Assembly: GCA_965221785.1 (NCBI GenBank)
Contig: CBDCSR010000002.1
Location: forward strand, 992,001-1,056,000
Reading direction: 5' to 3'
Origin: BD2-11 sp965221785
GTDB taxonomy: Bacteria; Gemmatimonadota; Gemmatimonadetes; Longimicrobiales; Gaopeijiaceae
Length of the DNA: 64,000 nt
Below the pieces are notes generated by a model. It searched no databases, was not told the origin of the DNA, and saw only the letters and a program-made list of their open reading frames with translations. Below, in pieces: positions 26,226 through 35,916 of this stretch. Within the stretch, counting starts at the first letter, position 1. The number at the start of each line of letters is the position of its first letter. The position numbers and the translations under genes are program-made.

Positions 26226-27485
26226 TCAGCCGACGGGAACGGTCTCCTTCCGGAGCGGGAAAGACGCGCTCATCTCGCGCACTTGCCCACGCACCTCCCG
26301 AAGCACCTCTTCGTCCTCGGGACGAAGCAGAGCCCGGGCCATCCAGCCGGCAATGAGGCGCATCTCGTCGATCCCCATGCCGCGGCTGGTGAGCGCGGAA
26401 GTCCCGAGCCGAATCCCGGACGTGACCAGCGGCGACCTGTACTCCCCGGGGACCGTGTTCTTGTTGACGGTGATACCCACGCGTGCAAGCGCCGCCTCGG
26501 CCTGCGCTCCCGAGAGGCCATCCTGTCCGAAGTCGACCAGGATCAGGTGGGTATCGGTGCCGCCGCTCACCAGCCGGAACCCATGTTCCATGAGTTCGGA
26601 CCCGAGGGTTCGCGCGTTTGCCACCACCTGCCGCGTGTAGAGGGAGAATTCCGGCGCCAGCGCCTCCCGGAACGCGACCGCCTTGGCGGCGATCACATGC
26701 ATCATGGGGCCCCCCTGGGAGCCCGGAAACACCGCCCGGTCGACAGCGCGCGCGTGTTCGGCGGGCGCCAGAATGAGACCGCCTCGGGGACCGCGCAGGG
26801 TCTTGTGCGTCGTCGTGGTCACCACATGAGCGTGCGGAATCGGACTGGGATGCACGCCGGTGGCGACGAGCCCGGCGATGTGGGCCATGTCGACCATGAG
26901 GAGCGCGTCCACCTCGCGCGCGATTTCCCCGAACGCGGCGAAATCGAGGGTGCGCGGGTAGGCGCTGGCGCCCGCGACGATCAGCCGCGGGCGCTCCGAA
27001 CGCGCCTGCGCGCGCACGATGTCATAGTCGATGAGCCCATCGGACTCGCGCACGCCGTACGACGACACCCGGAACCACTTTCCGCTCACGTTGACCGGGG
27101 ATCCGTGCGTGAGATGACCGCCGTGGCTGAGCTGCATGCCCAGAAAACAGTCTCCGGGTTGAAGGAAGGCAAGAAAGGCCGCCAGGTTGGCCTGTGCCCC
27201 GGAATGAGGCTGAACGTTCGCATGGTCGGCTCCGAAGAGCGCGCAGGCGCGAGCCCGGGCCAGGCTCTCGACCACATCGACGTGCTCGCAGCCGCCGTAG
27301 TAGCGACGTCCGGGAAGTCCTTCCGCGTACTTGTTGGTGAGCGCCGAACCCGTCGCCTCCAGGACCGCCCGCGATGCGAAGTTCTCGCTGGCGATCATCT
27401 CCAGCTGATCGCGCTGACGCGCCTCTTCGGCGTGGACGGCCTGATGTATCTCGGGATCGAAACGACGCAGATGATCGGTGGACAC
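26226..27485 (-). CDS. glyA: Serine hydroxymethyltransferase
   Basis: A 419-residue PLP enzyme interconverting serine and glycine with tetrahydrofolate. Key blocks are LEMIASENFAS, NKYAEGLPGRRYYGG, VQPHSGAQAN, MVDMAHIAGLVA and the PLP lysine in TTTTHKTLRGPRGG, with NKNTVPGE and SGIRLGTSALTSRG later. Length is normal. It starts 13 nt after the leucine dehydrogenase stop. No riboswitch is visible in that short gap. Confidence 0.97.
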   Translation of the reverse strand: MSTDHLRRFDPEIHQAVHAEEARQRDQLEMIASENFASRAVLEATGSALTNKYAEGLPGRRYYGGCEHVDVVESLARARACALFGADHANVQPHSGAQANLAAFLAFLQPGDCFLGMQLSHGGHLTHGSPVNVSGKWFRVSSYGVRESDGLIDYDIVRAQARSERPRLIVAGASAYPRTLDFAAFGEIAREVDALLMVDMAHIAGLVATGVHPSPIPHAHVVTTTTHKTLRGPRGGLILAPAEHARAVDRAVFPGSQGGPMMHVIAAKAVAFREALAPEFSLYTRQVVANARTLGSELMEHGFRLVSGGTDTHLILVDFGQDGLSGAQAEAALARVGITVNKNTVPGEYRSPLVTSGIRLGTSALTSRGMGIDEMRLIAGWMARALLRPEDEEVLREVRGQVREMSASFPLRKETVPVG

Positions 27486-27498
27486 GGCCTCGCTCGGG

Positions 27499-28590
27499 TC
27501 AGGTGCTCATGGAAACCGCTCGCCGGGCACGCGAGCCGTGCGCGGCGCTCCCGGGGCGGCGGGCATCCGTCAGCTTCTGCAGGGCCACGCGGTTCGAGGC
27601 TTCGGCGGCCGTGATGCCGTCCTCACGGGCACGCCGGAAGACGCTCAGCAGGACATCGTAGATCCCGGCGGCCTTCCTTCGGGTGCGTTCGGCGGACCAG
27701 CCGTGAATCTCGCCGTACACGTTGATGAGGCCTCCGGCGTTGATCACGTAGTCGGGAGCGAAAAGGATGCCCCGCTTCTGCAGCGCGTTGCCATGCCTCG
27801 GCTCAGCCAACTGATTATTGGCCGAGCCCGCCACAATGTCCACGCGCAGGCGTTCGACGGTCAGGTCGTTGACCACGCCGCCCAGCGCGCAGGGGGCGAA
27901 GATGTCTGCGGGCACGTCGTAGACATCGGCCGGGTCGACCGCGACCGCGCCGAACTCGTGCACCGCCCGCCGCACGCTGGCGGCGTCGATGTCGGCGACC
28001 GTGAGTCTTGCGCCTTCGGCCGCGAGTTCGGCGCACAGGTTGTACCCGACGTGTCCCACGCCCTGCACCGCGACATGTCTGCCGTCCAGGGAGGGATCGC
28101 CGTAGCGCTCCTGCGCGCACGCCCTGATTCCCTGGTAGACGCCGTGGGCCGTCGCGGGAGAGGGATCGCCGGAACCTCCGCGAACCCCGGCTACCCAGCG
28201 GGTCTCCGCGCGCACGAACTCCATGTCGTCCACGGAGGTGCCGACGTCCTCCGCGGTGATGTAGCGCCCGCCCAGAGACTCCACCGCGCGGCCGTGGGCC
28301 CGAAAGAGCCGCTCGCGGTCGCATGGGCCTTGACCAGCCAGGATGACGGACTTGCCGCCTCCGAGGTTCAGGCCGGCGATGGCCGCCTTGTACGTCATGC
28401 CGCGCGCGAGGCGAAGCGCGTCGGTCAGGGCGTCCGCCTCGCTGGCGTACCTCCAAAGGCGGGTGCCGCCAAGAGCCGGACCCAGCGTCGTGTCGTGGAT
28501 GGCAATGATGCCCCGGTAGCCCGCCGCGGGCTCCGACCAGAATGCCAGTTGATCGTGGCGGAAGGCCGCCATCTCCTCGAATATCTGCAT
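27499..28590 (-). CDS. Leucine dehydrogenase family amino-acid dehydrogenase
   Basis: A 363-residue Glu/Leu/Phe/Val dehydrogenase. It shows FRGIIAIHD-like sequence (YRGIIAIHDTTLGPALGGTR), catalytic lysine context GLNLGGGKSV, ITAEDVGTSVDDM, GDPSPATAHGVYQG and the NAD site VAVQGVGHVG. It reversibly deaminates branched-chain amino acids to 2-oxo acids. The start at MQIFEEM matches the family N-terminus and has GAGGG upstream; the open frame is 14 codons longer. With the acyl-CoA genes just upstream it may feed leucine carbon into acyl-CoA oxidation. Confidence 0.9.
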   Translation of the reverse strand: MQIFEEMAAFRHDQLAFWSEPAAGYRGIIAIHDTTLGPALGGTRLWRYASEADALTDALRLARGMTYKAAIAGLNLGGGKSVILAGQGPCDRERLFRAHGRAVESLGGRYITAEDVGTSVDDMEFVRAETRWVAGVRGGSGDPSPATAHGVYQGIRACAQERYGDPSLDGRHVAVQGVGHVGYNLCAELAAEGARLTVADIDAASVRRAVHEFGAVAVDPADVYDVPADIFAPCALGGVVNDLTVERLRVDIVAGSANNQLAEPRHGNALQKRGILFAPDYVINAGGLINVYGEIHGWSAERTRRKAAGIYDVLLSVFRRAREDGITAAEASNRVALQKLTDARRPGSAAHGSRARRAVSMST

Positions 28591-28650
28591 GTTCAATACC
28601 CTCGTCTTGTCTTGCGCACCATCCCGCGCCACAGCCGGCGCAGGCGCTGG

Positions 28651-29838
28651 TCACCCGGTGGCGACCGCAGCCTCGAACCCGCGCGCCGCGATGATGCGCA
28701 GTACTTCGCCGGTGGCCTCGCAGATGCCCGTGCCGCTGGCGTCGCGCATCAGTTTCTCGACGGGATAGTCGCGCATGTATCCGTACCCCCCGAAGATCTG
28801 AACCGCTTCCCGGGCAACCGATACGGCCGCGTGGCTCGCCGCCCACCTCGCCATGTCGGGGGTCGCCGACAGGCCGGGGCGATCCGTCCAGGAGGCCAGG
28901 CCGATACCTCCTTCCGCGTCCGGCGCCTCGAGGGCGACGGCGGTCTCCCGCACCAGGGCGCGCGCCGCTGCAATACGGGTTGCCATGCCGGCGAGTTTGT
29001 GCCGGATGGCTCCGAACGCCGTGAGGGCGCGCCCGAACTGCTCGCGCTCACGCGAGTACCGGGCAGCGTGCTCGAAGGCGGCCTGCGCGATGCCCAGGGC
29101 GATCGCTGCGCCACCCAGGCGGGACAGGGGAAGCGCCTGTACCGCATATTCGTCTCCGAGCGGCGGGCGCCCGATGACCCGGTTCGCGGACACCGCTACG
29201 CCGTCGAGTTCGATGTCGACGATCTCGGCCGCGCACAGCCCGAGTGTCTCGCGGCGACGTACGACGCGATACCCGGGGACGGCGGTGTCCACCAGGAACG
29301 CGCCCAACCCGCCGCCCGTCTCCCCGTCGAGGCCCGAGCGCGCGAATACCACGGCTGCTCCCGCTCTGTCGCCGTCCACTACCCAGTGCTTGCGGCCATC
29401 GAGCCGCCAGCCGTCGCCGACCGGGGTGGCGATGGCATCCCCGGCATCCTCGGCATCCGCCGCCCCGAGGTCCCCCAGGGCGAACGCGACCAGGCGCGCT
29501 CCGGACGCGATGCCGGGGAGAAGCTCGTGTTGCAGCTCTTCCGATGCATGGGCGAGCAGGAGGCTCGTGACAGGTCCGTTCTGCATCGACACGGACAGCG
29601 CCACGCTGCCGTCTCCACGGGCGAGCTCCTCCGTCGCTGCCAGGCAGGTGGACAGGTCCAGCCCGAGACCGCCGAACGCTTCCGGAATACCCATCCCCAG
29701 GAAGCCGAACCCGGCAAGCATCCCGAGGACATCCTCGTCCAGGCGGCGGTGCTCGTCCCAGCCCGCGGAGCGCGGTCGAATCTCACCGTCCGCGAACTCC
29801 CGGGTCATCTCGCGGATGGATCGCTCCTCCGGGGTCAT
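28651..29838 (-). CDS. Acyl-CoA dehydrogenase
   Basis: A 395-residue FAD enzyme introducing the alpha-beta double bond in acyl-CoA. It has the helical N-domain, a beta domain with FALGDLGAADA and RKHWVVDG, and a C-domain with REQFGRALTAFGAIRHKLA and EAVQIFGGYGYMRDYPVEKLMRDA. The catalytic glutamate position is kept in GICEATGEV. The FAD/substrate segment normally reading LTEPxAGSD is altered to LGDLGAADAED, so substrate handling may be unusual. It lies between the 3-hydroxyacyl-CoA dehydrogenase and leucine dehydrogenase genes. Confidence 0.9.
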   Translation of the reverse strand: MTPEERSIREMTREFADGEIRPRSAGWDEHRRLDEDVLGMLAGFGFLGMGIPEAFGGLGLDLSTCLAATEELARGDGSVALSVSMQNGPVTSLLLAHASEELQHELLPGIASGARLVAFALGDLGAADAEDAGDAIATPVGDGWRLDGRKHWVVDGDRAGAAVVFARSGLDGETGGGLGAFLVDTAVPGYRVVRRRETLGLCAAEIVDIELDGVAVSANRVIGRPPLGDEYAVQALPLSRLGGAAIALGIAQAAFEHAARYSREREQFGRALTAFGAIRHKLAGMATRIAAARALVRETAVALEAPDAEGGIGLASWTDRPGLSATPDMARWAASHAAVSVAREAVQIFGGYGYMRDYPVEKLMRDASGTGICEATGEVLRIIAARGFEAAVATG

Positions 29839-29934
29839 GGAGCACCGCGCATCGCGGAGGCGTCCCCGCGCCCGCCCGCACCCGCGGAGCTGCCCGAAGC
29901 ACCGTCGCCGGCCGGCCTCCCAGGGGCGGAAACG

Positions 29935-30801
29935 CTATTCATGGGAATGGAATCCACGCCCACTCTTGCGCCCCAGCCAGCCGGCCGCCACGTACTTGCG
30001 CAGTAGCGGGGCGGGCCGGTAGCGGTCGTCGCCCAACTCCCGGTGAAGTACTTCCAGGATGCCGAGGCAGGTGTCGAGCCCGATCAGGTCGGCCAGCGCA
30101 AGCGGTCCCATGGGATGATTCATCCCCATTCGCATGACCGCGTCGATCGCCTCCGCGTCGGCGACACCCTCCGAGAGGGCGAAGATCGCCTCGTTGATCA
30201 TCGGCATGAGGATGCGGTTGGAGACGAAGCCGGGGAAGTCGTTCACCTCCACCGGGGTCTTGCCCAGGCGGGTCGCAAGTTCCATCACCGTCCGCACGGT
30301 CTCGTCGCTGGTCCGGAGCCCGCGCACCACCTCCACAAGGCGCATGACCGGCACGGGGTTCATGAAGTGCATGCCGATGACGCGGTCGGGACGGGTCGTG
30401 CGGGCGCCCATCGCGGTAATGGAGATCGAGGACGTGTTGGAGGCCAGGATCGCGCCGGGTGGGGCGAGCCGGTCCAACTCGGTGAAGAGGCGATACTTGA
30501 GCGAGGCGTCCTCGGGAGCCGCCTCAACGGCAAGTTCCGCGTCGGCAACCGCCCGGGCGAGGTCGTCGGTCGCCTGGATGCGGGAAAGCGCGGCGGTCTT
30601 CTCGTCCGCCGCGAGGCGACCCGACCGGAGTTGGCGGTCCATGTTGCGCGCGATGGTCGCGGTTCCCCGCGCGAGCGCTTCCTTCGCGATGTCGTAGAGG
30701 CCCACTTCCAGCCCGGAAAGAGCTGCGACGTGGGCGATGCCGTTTCCCATCGTCCCGGACCCGATCACGGCAATGCGTCCCACGGGCTTCGTTTCCGCCA
30801 T
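29935..30801 (-). CDS. 3-hydroxyacyl-CoA (3-hydroxybutyryl-CoA) dehydrogenase
   Basis: A 288-residue NAD-dependent enzyme. The Rossmann glycine motif GSGTMG is at residues 14-19, followed by EAAPEDASLK, SNTSSISITAM, GMHFMNPVPVM with the catalytic His, and the C-terminal dimer domain (FPGFVSNRILMPMINEAIF, NHPMGPLALADLIGLD). It oxidizes 3-hydroxyacyl-CoA in beta-oxidation or reduces acetoacetyl-CoA. It is 16 nt downstream of bioY and near a thiolase, consistent with a short-chain acyl-CoA pathway. Confidence 0.94.
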   Translation of the reverse strand: MAETKPVGRIAVIGSGTMGNGIAHVAALSGLEVGLYDIAKEALARGTATIARNMDRQLRSGRLAADEKTAALSRIQATDDLARAVADAELAVEAAPEDASLKYRLFTELDRLAPPGAILASNTSSISITAMGARTTRPDRVIGMHFMNPVPVMRLVEVVRGLRTSDETVRTVMELATRLGKTPVEVNDFPGFVSNRILMPMINEAIFALSEGVADAEAIDAVMRMGMNHPMGPLALADLIGLDTCLGILEVLHRELGDDRYRPAPLLRKYVAAGWLGRKSGRGFHSHE

Positions 30802-30817
30802 CAGGATGCTCCGGGAG

Positions 30818-31405
30818 TCAGCGATTGTCGCGAGCCCGGGACCTCAGCCGGAGTGCGATCGCCATGGCCACCAACAGTTCGATGGAATCGCCGAGCGCGA
30901 AGGGCAGCACGGCGGTGCGGAATACCGCAATGGGAGGGGAGCCGGTGAGCAGGGCCAGTTGGGCCGCGCCCGCCAGGTAGATGACAAGAAGTCCCGCCAT
31001 CAGCGCCAACAGGATGCGCGGGGCGCCCGCGTGCCGCGGGGCGGCCAGCCATCCGCAGAGGCCGGCAGCCAGGGGAAAGGCGAGGATGAAGCCGCCCGTG
31101 GGGCCAACGAGGGCCGCCGGCCCGGCCGGGATCGCCGCGAACACAGGTACGCCGCTCACCCCGAGCAGAACGTAGGCGGCCATGCTTGCCGCTCCCGCCG
31201 ACGGCCCCAGCACCAGTCCGGACAGGAGCACGAAGAGCGGCTGCAGCGTCATCGGGACCGGCGTCCAGGGCACCGGCACCGCGAGGTAGGCGCCGGCGGT
31301 AGTGAGCAGGACAAAGAGCGCCGCGGTCAGCGTCCGCCGACCGCTGGCGAGCGACGCCATACGTACCAGAATTCCCTGTCCCTGGCTCAACTCTCCAGTC
31401 CGCAT
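30818..31405 (-). CDS. bioY: BioY-type biotin transporter substrate-binding subunit
   Basis: A 195-residue, very hydrophobic protein with about six transmembrane segments. Family blocks are VPWTPVPMTLQPLFVLLSGLVLG, AAYVLLGVSGVPVFA, GPTGGFILAFPLAAGL and PFALGDSIELLVAMAIA. It binds biotin and imports it alone or with an ECF module; no ECF ATPase genes are nearby. An internal ATG (MASLASG) could also start it. Placement inside an acyl-CoA cluster fits biotin need of carboxylases but is only suggestive. Confidence 0.93.
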   Translation of the reverse strand: MRTGELSQGQGILVRMASLASGRRTLTAALFVLLTTAGAYLAVPVPWTPVPMTLQPLFVLLSGLVLGPSAGAASMAAYVLLGVSGVPVFAAIPAGPAALVGPTGGFILAFPLAAGLCGWLAAPRHAGAPRILLALMAGLLVIYLAGAAQLALLTGSPPIAVFRTAVLPFALGDSIELLVAMAIALRLRSRARDNR

Positions 31406-31515
31406 CCTGATCCTCCCGTGTTTGCGCTATGTCAGCAGGTTTCGTGCCGCTTCCCGGATCTCCCCGAGTCGGAGGACGGGCAGGCCGATCCCGCCCGCAC
31501 CCGGTGTTTGAACGG

Positions 31516-32727
31516 TCAGGTGCGCTCCACCGCCAGCGCGACCGCGTTGCCACCCCCGAGGCAGAGGGTGGCGAGACCTGTCGCGGCGTCCCCGTCCTCC
31601 ATCGCATGCACGAGCGTGACCAGGATGCGGGCCCCCGAAGCGCCGATGGGATGGCCCAGCGCGACGGCGCCGCCGTTCACGTTCACCCGCTCCGCATCGA
31701 GGCCCAGGGCATCGATGTCCGCCAGGGCCTGCACCGCAAAGGCCTCGTTGATCTCCACCAGGTCGTAGTCGTTCGCCGCCTTGCCCTCCGTTTCCATCAC
31801 CCTGCGGACGGCGACGATGGGGGCGAAGAAAAGGTCTCGCGGTTCGGTCCCCGCCGAAGCGTAGGCGCTGACGCGGGCGGCCACCGGCAGGCCGTGCGCC
31901 CGGGCGAATTCCATGGACGCGACCACCAGGGCGGCACCGCCGTCGTTCAACCCCGGGGCGTTTCCGGCGGTGACCACCAACTGATGGACCTCTTCCGGAG
32001 CGTCGCGGGAAAAGGCGGGACGGAGCCGCGCAAGCGCCTCCAGGGAAGTGTTGCGCCGAGGCCCTTCGTCGGTATCGACCACGGTCGCGGCTCGGCGGCC
32101 CGGCACCTCCACCGGCACGATCTCGGACCGAAACCGACCCCGGTCGATCGCGTCCACCGCCTTGTGGTGCGACGCAAGCGCGAACTCGTCGGCCCTCTCG
32201 CGCGTGATGCCCGCCCGGGTCGCCGTGTATTCCGCATGACCCCCCATGTGGCGGCCCTCGAAGGAGCACCAGAGACCGTCGTGAATGAGACCGTCGCTGA
32301 CCTCCTGATCTCCGAACTTCACTCCGCCGCGGTGCCCGCGCAGATAGTAGGGTACATTGGACATCGACTCGAAGCCGCCCGCCACGACGGCGCGCGCGTC
32401 TCCTGCCCGAATCGCCTGCGCCGCCAGCATCACCGCCTTCAGCCCGGAACCGCATACCTTGTTCACGGTGACGGAGGGGATGGTCGCGGGGAGGCCGGCG
32501 TTCACCGCCGCCTGGCGGGCGGGGGCCTGCCCCTCTCCGGCTGAAACCACGTTGCCCATGACCACCTCGTCGATGGCGGACGGATCGACGCCGGAGCGTT
32601 CCACCGCCGCGCGCACGGCGACGGCGCCGAGCGCGGGTCCGGGCAGCGGGGAGAGACCGCCCAGAAAACGGCCTATGGGGGTGCGGGCGGATCCAAGGAT
32701 GACGGGGATTCGGGATTCGTCTTTCAT
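31516..32727 (-). CDS. Acetyl-CoA C-acetyltransferase (thiolase)
   Basis: A 403-residue thiolase. The nucleophilic cysteine is Cys92 in VNKVCGSGLKAVM, the His is in GGAVALGHPIGASGAR, and the second cysteine is Cys389 in LCLGGG. EINEAFAVQAL is also present. It condenses or cleaves acetoacetyl-CoA or 3-ketoacyl-CoA. The size and GHPIGASGAR block fit the biosynthetic/degradative class II enzymes. It is upstream of bioY and the dehydrogenases in one run. Confidence 0.95.
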   Translation of the reverse strand: MKDESRIPVILGSARTPIGRFLGGLSPLPGPALGAVAVRAAVERSGVDPSAIDEVVMGNVVSAGEGQAPARQAAVNAGLPATIPSVTVNKVCGSGLKAVMLAAQAIRAGDARAVVAGGFESMSNVPYYLRGHRGGVKFGDQEVSDGLIHDGLWCSFEGRHMGGHAEYTATRAGITRERADEFALASHHKAVDAIDRGRFRSEIVPVEVPGRRAATVVDTDEGPRRNTSLEALARLRPAFSRDAPEEVHQLVVTAGNAPGLNDGGAALVVASMEFARAHGLPVAARVSAYASAGTEPRDLFFAPIVAVRRVMETEGKAANDYDLVEINEAFAVQALADIDALGLDAERVNVNGGAVALGHPIGASGARILVTLVHAMEDGDAATGLATLCLGGGNAVALAVERT

Positions 32728-32737
32728 GTACGAAAAT

Positions 32738-33556
32738 CTAGATCAATCCGTCGACCGGGTCACGCCCTTGCGGCCCGGCGAGGAGCTTGTGGAGCGCCCT
32801 GAGGTCGCGAACGCCGCGCCGCTCCGCTTCCTCCAGAAGGCACTTCAGGATTTCGGCCGCCGCGCGCGCGTCGCCCAGGGCGCGGTGACGCCCATGCACC
32901 TCGATGCCGAAACGGCCGCACAGGGCGTCGAGATGATGGCGCCGCTGGGATGCCAGCAGCCGGCGCGACAGTTGCTCGGTGCAGAGCCTCTGCACGCGCG
33001 GAGCGTCCCCGAGCGCCTCGCGCAACTGCCCACCGACGAAAGCCCAGTCGTGGTCGGCGTTGTGCGCTGCGAAGACGCGGTGCTGCAGCCGGTTCCGGAT
33101 CTCGCCGGCGATGTCGCGGAGCCGGGGCGCCGCAGCCACCCTGGTTCCGCTGATGCCGGTCAGGCGGACTACCGAAGCGGCGATGCCCCGTTCCGGGTTG
33201 ACCAGACTCTGGAACTCCCGGGTCACGACACCTTCGCGGAGTTCAACGATGGCCAACTCGATGATGCGGTGACCTGCCTCGTAGGCGCCTCCGGTCGTCT
33301 CTACATCCACCACCGCGTAGTCCAGAAAGCCGAGCGACGAACGCACCCCGGCCAGGCCCGGGGTCAACTGCCAGCGGCCCTCCGGATCCAGGCGAAACCT
33401 GGGATCGGGCCCGAGCATCGACGCGATCAGCGCGGGCGACTCCTGCCCGAACGCGCGCAGCCGGGTCGCCCGCCGGGCGAGCTCGTCCGGGTGAAGCGGA
33501 CCGTCACCGAGCAGTCCCGCGATCGTTTCGACCCATGATCTCCGAGCCGCACTCAT
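32738..33556 (-). CDS. DEDDh-family 3'-5' exonuclease with N-terminal extension
   Basis: A 272-residue protein with about 75 N-terminal residues that look like a winged-helix fragment, then a DnaQ-like exonuclease. Exonuclease motifs are VVDVETTG (Exo I), HNADHDWAFV (Exo II) and HRALGDARA (Exo III with the DEDDh His). It may be a DNA polymerase III epsilon-like or RNase T-like nuclease. It overlaps rsmA as ATGA. It could act in repair; the context (rsmA, recJ, mutS2 upstream) does not settle the substrate. Confidence 0.88.
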   Translation of the reverse strand: MSAARRSWVETIAGLLGDGPLHPDELARRATRLRAFGQESPALIASMLGPDPRFRLDPEGRWQLTPGLAGVRSSLGFLDYAVVDVETTGGAYEAGHRIIELAIVELREGVVTREFQSLVNPERGIAASVVRLTGISGTRVAAAPRLRDIAGEIRNRLQHRVFAAHNADHDWAFVGGQLREALGDAPRVQRLCTEQLSRRLLASQRRHHLDALCGRFGIEVHGRHRALGDARAAAEILKCLLEEAERRGVRDLRALHKLLAGPQGRDPVDGLI

Positions 33557-34350
33557 GAACGCTCCACCACCTCCGCCAGCCGGACGAAGTCTTCGGGCGC
33601 AAGGGTCTCGGGGCGTCGCGTCAGGTCGAGCCCGCTGCGCGCCTCCGCCTCCGCCACCGCCCGGAGGCTCAGACGATAGGCCGGATCGTCCCGTAGAATC
33701 CGCTGAAACTGTTTGCGCCGCCGCTGAAAGGCCGCACGGGTGAGGACGCGCACGGCTCTCTCCCGCGCGGCTGCAATCCGGGGTGGGTGGAAGGGCCGAA
33801 TGCGCACCACCACGGAGTCGACCCGCGGGACCGGGCGAAACGCCGTCCGCCGCACGCGCAGGACGCGCTCCACCCGCGCGACCACCCGGACCCCCACCGA
33901 CAGGGCCCCGTAGGTCCGGGAGCCCGGGGCCGCCAGCATGCGCTCACCGACTTCCTTCTGCACCATGATGACGATCTCCGCCGGCCGCGGACGCTGGAGA
34001 AGCCGAAAGACGATCGGCGAAGTGCGGTTGTAGGGAATGTTGCCGATCACCTTGAGCGCGGAGATGTCTTCGGCCAGGGCCGCGAGATCGGTGTCGAGGA
34101 TGTCTCCCTTGACGACCGTCACTTGCGGGCACCCATCCAGTTCCTCCGCGAGGCGGTCGGCCAGCTCCCGGTCGAGCTCCACGAGCACGAGCCGGCGCGG
34201 CAGGTCCACGAGGTGGCGGGTGAGTGCGCCGGTCCCGGGACCGATCTCCAGCACTTCGTCGGTGGGCTGGACGTCGAGCGCCCTGACGATGGCCCGCTGA
34301 AGATTGGGGTCCACCAGGAAGTTCTGGCCGAGGGAACGCTTCGGCCGCAC
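33553..34350 (-). CDS. rsmA: 16S rRNA dimethyladenosine transferase
   Basis: A 265-residue SAM-dependent methyltransferase making m6,2A1518 and m6,2A1519 in 16S rRNA. It has RPKRSLGQNFLVD, EIGPGTGALTRHL, and the catalytic NIPYN. A GTG start is used, placed 3 nt after the stop of the phosphatase gene. The C-terminal domain ends ETLAPEDFVRLAEV, usual for the family. Confidence 0.96.
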   Translation of the reverse strand: MRPKRSLGQNFLVDPNLQRAIVRALDVQPTDEVLEIGPGTGALTRHLVDLPRRLVLVELDRELADRLAEELDGCPQVTVVKGDILDTDLAALAEDISALKVIGNIPYNRTSPIVFRLLQRPRPAEIVIMVQKEVGERMLAAPGSRTYGALSVGVRVVARVERVLRVRRTAFRPVPRVDSVVVRIRPFHPPRIAAARERAVRVLTRAAFQRRRKQFQRILRDDPAYRLSLRAVAEAEARSGLDLTRRPETLAPEDFVRLAEVVERS

Positions 34351-34353
34351 GTC

Positions 34354-35916
34354 TCAGAGCCTCAGCGCGATGGCGGTGCGGTCGTCGGCGGGTATCGCCC
34401 GCGTCGGTTCGGCGGCGAGCCGGAAGAGCGACTCGACGATGGCGCCGGGACCCCGGTCGACCTGCTCCCGCGCCTCCGCAAGCACCGCCGCCTCCCCGCT
34501 GAGCGAACCGCTGGTGGCCAGCGAGTCCGACAGGCCATCGGTAAACAGAAACAGCAGATCCTCCCCCGCGGCCCAGGGTACGCTGGCCTCGGAGTACGAG
34601 CCGGGCCCGGCGATCCCGACCGGCGGGTCCGTAGCCACCAGCCGCCGCTCATTCTCGCCCGACCGGAAGACGAACGCGTGAGGGTGGCCCGCATTGGAGT
34701 ACACCAGTTCGCCCGCCGCCGGATCGAGCACGCCGCAGAAAAGGGTGAGGTACATCTCGGTGGTCTCGAGCTCGTCGCGCAGCGCGTCGTCCACGTGGCG
34801 GAGCACCTCGGCCGGACTCTCCGTTTCGCCCGCGAAGATGGACGCGGCCGAAAGGGCCAGCGCCATGATGAGGGCTGCGGGGAAGCCGTGACTCGACACG
34901 TCGCCGATCATGACGCCGAGCCGGCCCCCGGAGAGCTTGATGAAGTGGTAGAAATCACCCCCCACCTGCTCCGCCGGCTGCACCCTCGCCGCGACCTGGC
35001 TCAGCCCCAGCTGATCGACCGGCTGAAGCAGCCGCATCTGAAGGTTGTGGGCCAGCTCCATCTCGTGCGCCATCCGGTCCCGCGCCCGGCTCTCGCGGAA
35101 GAGGCGATGATTCTCGAGCGCCGCGCCGATCTGGCTTGCGATGGCGGTCAGCAGCTTTCGGTCTCCGGCGGAGAAGGTGCCGCTTCCCCTGCGCCCGAAC
35201 AGGTTGACGACGCCGACCGTGCGCGCCTGCCCCGCCTGCGGCGCGTACTGGATGGGCACCAGGAGGGCCGATTCCGAGCGCAGGTTGGGGGCGGTCGCGG
35301 GATGCCTGCTGTCGCCGCCGGTGCTGATGATCGCCTTCCGCTCCCGGAACACCCGCGCGGTGAGCATTTCCCCGGCGGGATCGAGCGGCCCCTCCAGTCC
35401 GGCAATCCCTTCGGCCGCGACCTGGTGCAGCAATCCGTCCCCGGCATCGTAGACCCACAGCGAGCCTCGGCGGGCGCCCAGAACGTCGCATACCTCGTTC
35501 AGGATGATGCGTGCGGCTTCTCCCAGCTCCAGGATCGAGCCCAGGATCTCGCTGATCGAGTAGAGCAGGTTGATTTCCTCGTAGCGCGCGGACAACTCGC
35601 CGCTGAGGAAGCTGATTTCCTGTTCAGCGTCCAGGACCCGAACGAGCTGCGAGCAGAGGAGATCGGCGGCCGGCGCCAAGGCAGGATCCGCAGGACGGAT
35701 CTCCAGCTCCAGGCTACGCCCACCGCGGGTGCTCAGTCGGCGCGTCAGGGCCTTGTCCCGCTCCGTGGCCGGCAGGTCGGCCCCGGTCTCCGCCGGATAC
35801 ACGCGGCGGCCGGAGACCGGATCGCGCACGCCCAGCCGCCACGGGAAGCTCCCGGCAAACTCGTCCAGCATTGCGCGGGCCGGCCGCGGCAGCCGCGGAG
35901 CGCCGGGCTCGCTCAT
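34354..35916 (-). CDS. GAF-domain PP2C (RsbU/SpoIIE-type) serine phosphatase
   Basis: A 520-residue protein: an N-terminal unknown segment, a coiled segment near residue 100, a GAF domain (about 115-275) and a PPM phosphatase (about 300-520). Metal-binding motifs are GGDFYHF, GDVSSHG, LFTDGLSD and DDRTAI. In partner-switching systems it dephosphorylates a STAS antagonist, freeing a sigma factor from its RsbW-type kinase. The RsbW-like and STAS genes lie directly upstream in the same run and overlap or nearly touch. The GAF ligand is unknown. Confidence 0.92.
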   Translation of the reverse strand: MSEPGAPRLPRPARAMLDEFAGSFPWRLGVRDPVSGRRVYPAETGADLPATERDKALTRRLSTRGGRSLELEIRPADPALAPAADLLCSQLVRVLDAEQEISFLSGELSARYEEINLLYSISEILGSILELGEAARIILNEVCDVLGARRGSLWVYDAGDGLLHQVAAEGIAGLEGPLDPAGEMLTARVFRERKAIISTGGDSRHPATAPNLRSESALLVPIQYAPQAGQARTVGVVNLFGRRGSGTFSAGDRKLLTAIASQIGAALENHRLFRESRARDRMAHEMELAHNLQMRLLQPVDQLGLSQVAARVQPAEQVGGDFYHFIKLSGGRLGVMIGDVSSHGFPAALIMALALSAASIFAGETESPAEVLRHVDDALRDELETTEMYLTLFCGVLDPAAGELVYSNAGHPHAFVFRSGENERRLVATDPPVGIAGPGSYSEASVPWAAGEDLLFLFTDGLSDSLATSGSLSGEAAVLAEAREQVDRGPGAIVESLFRLAAEPTRAIPADDRTAIALRL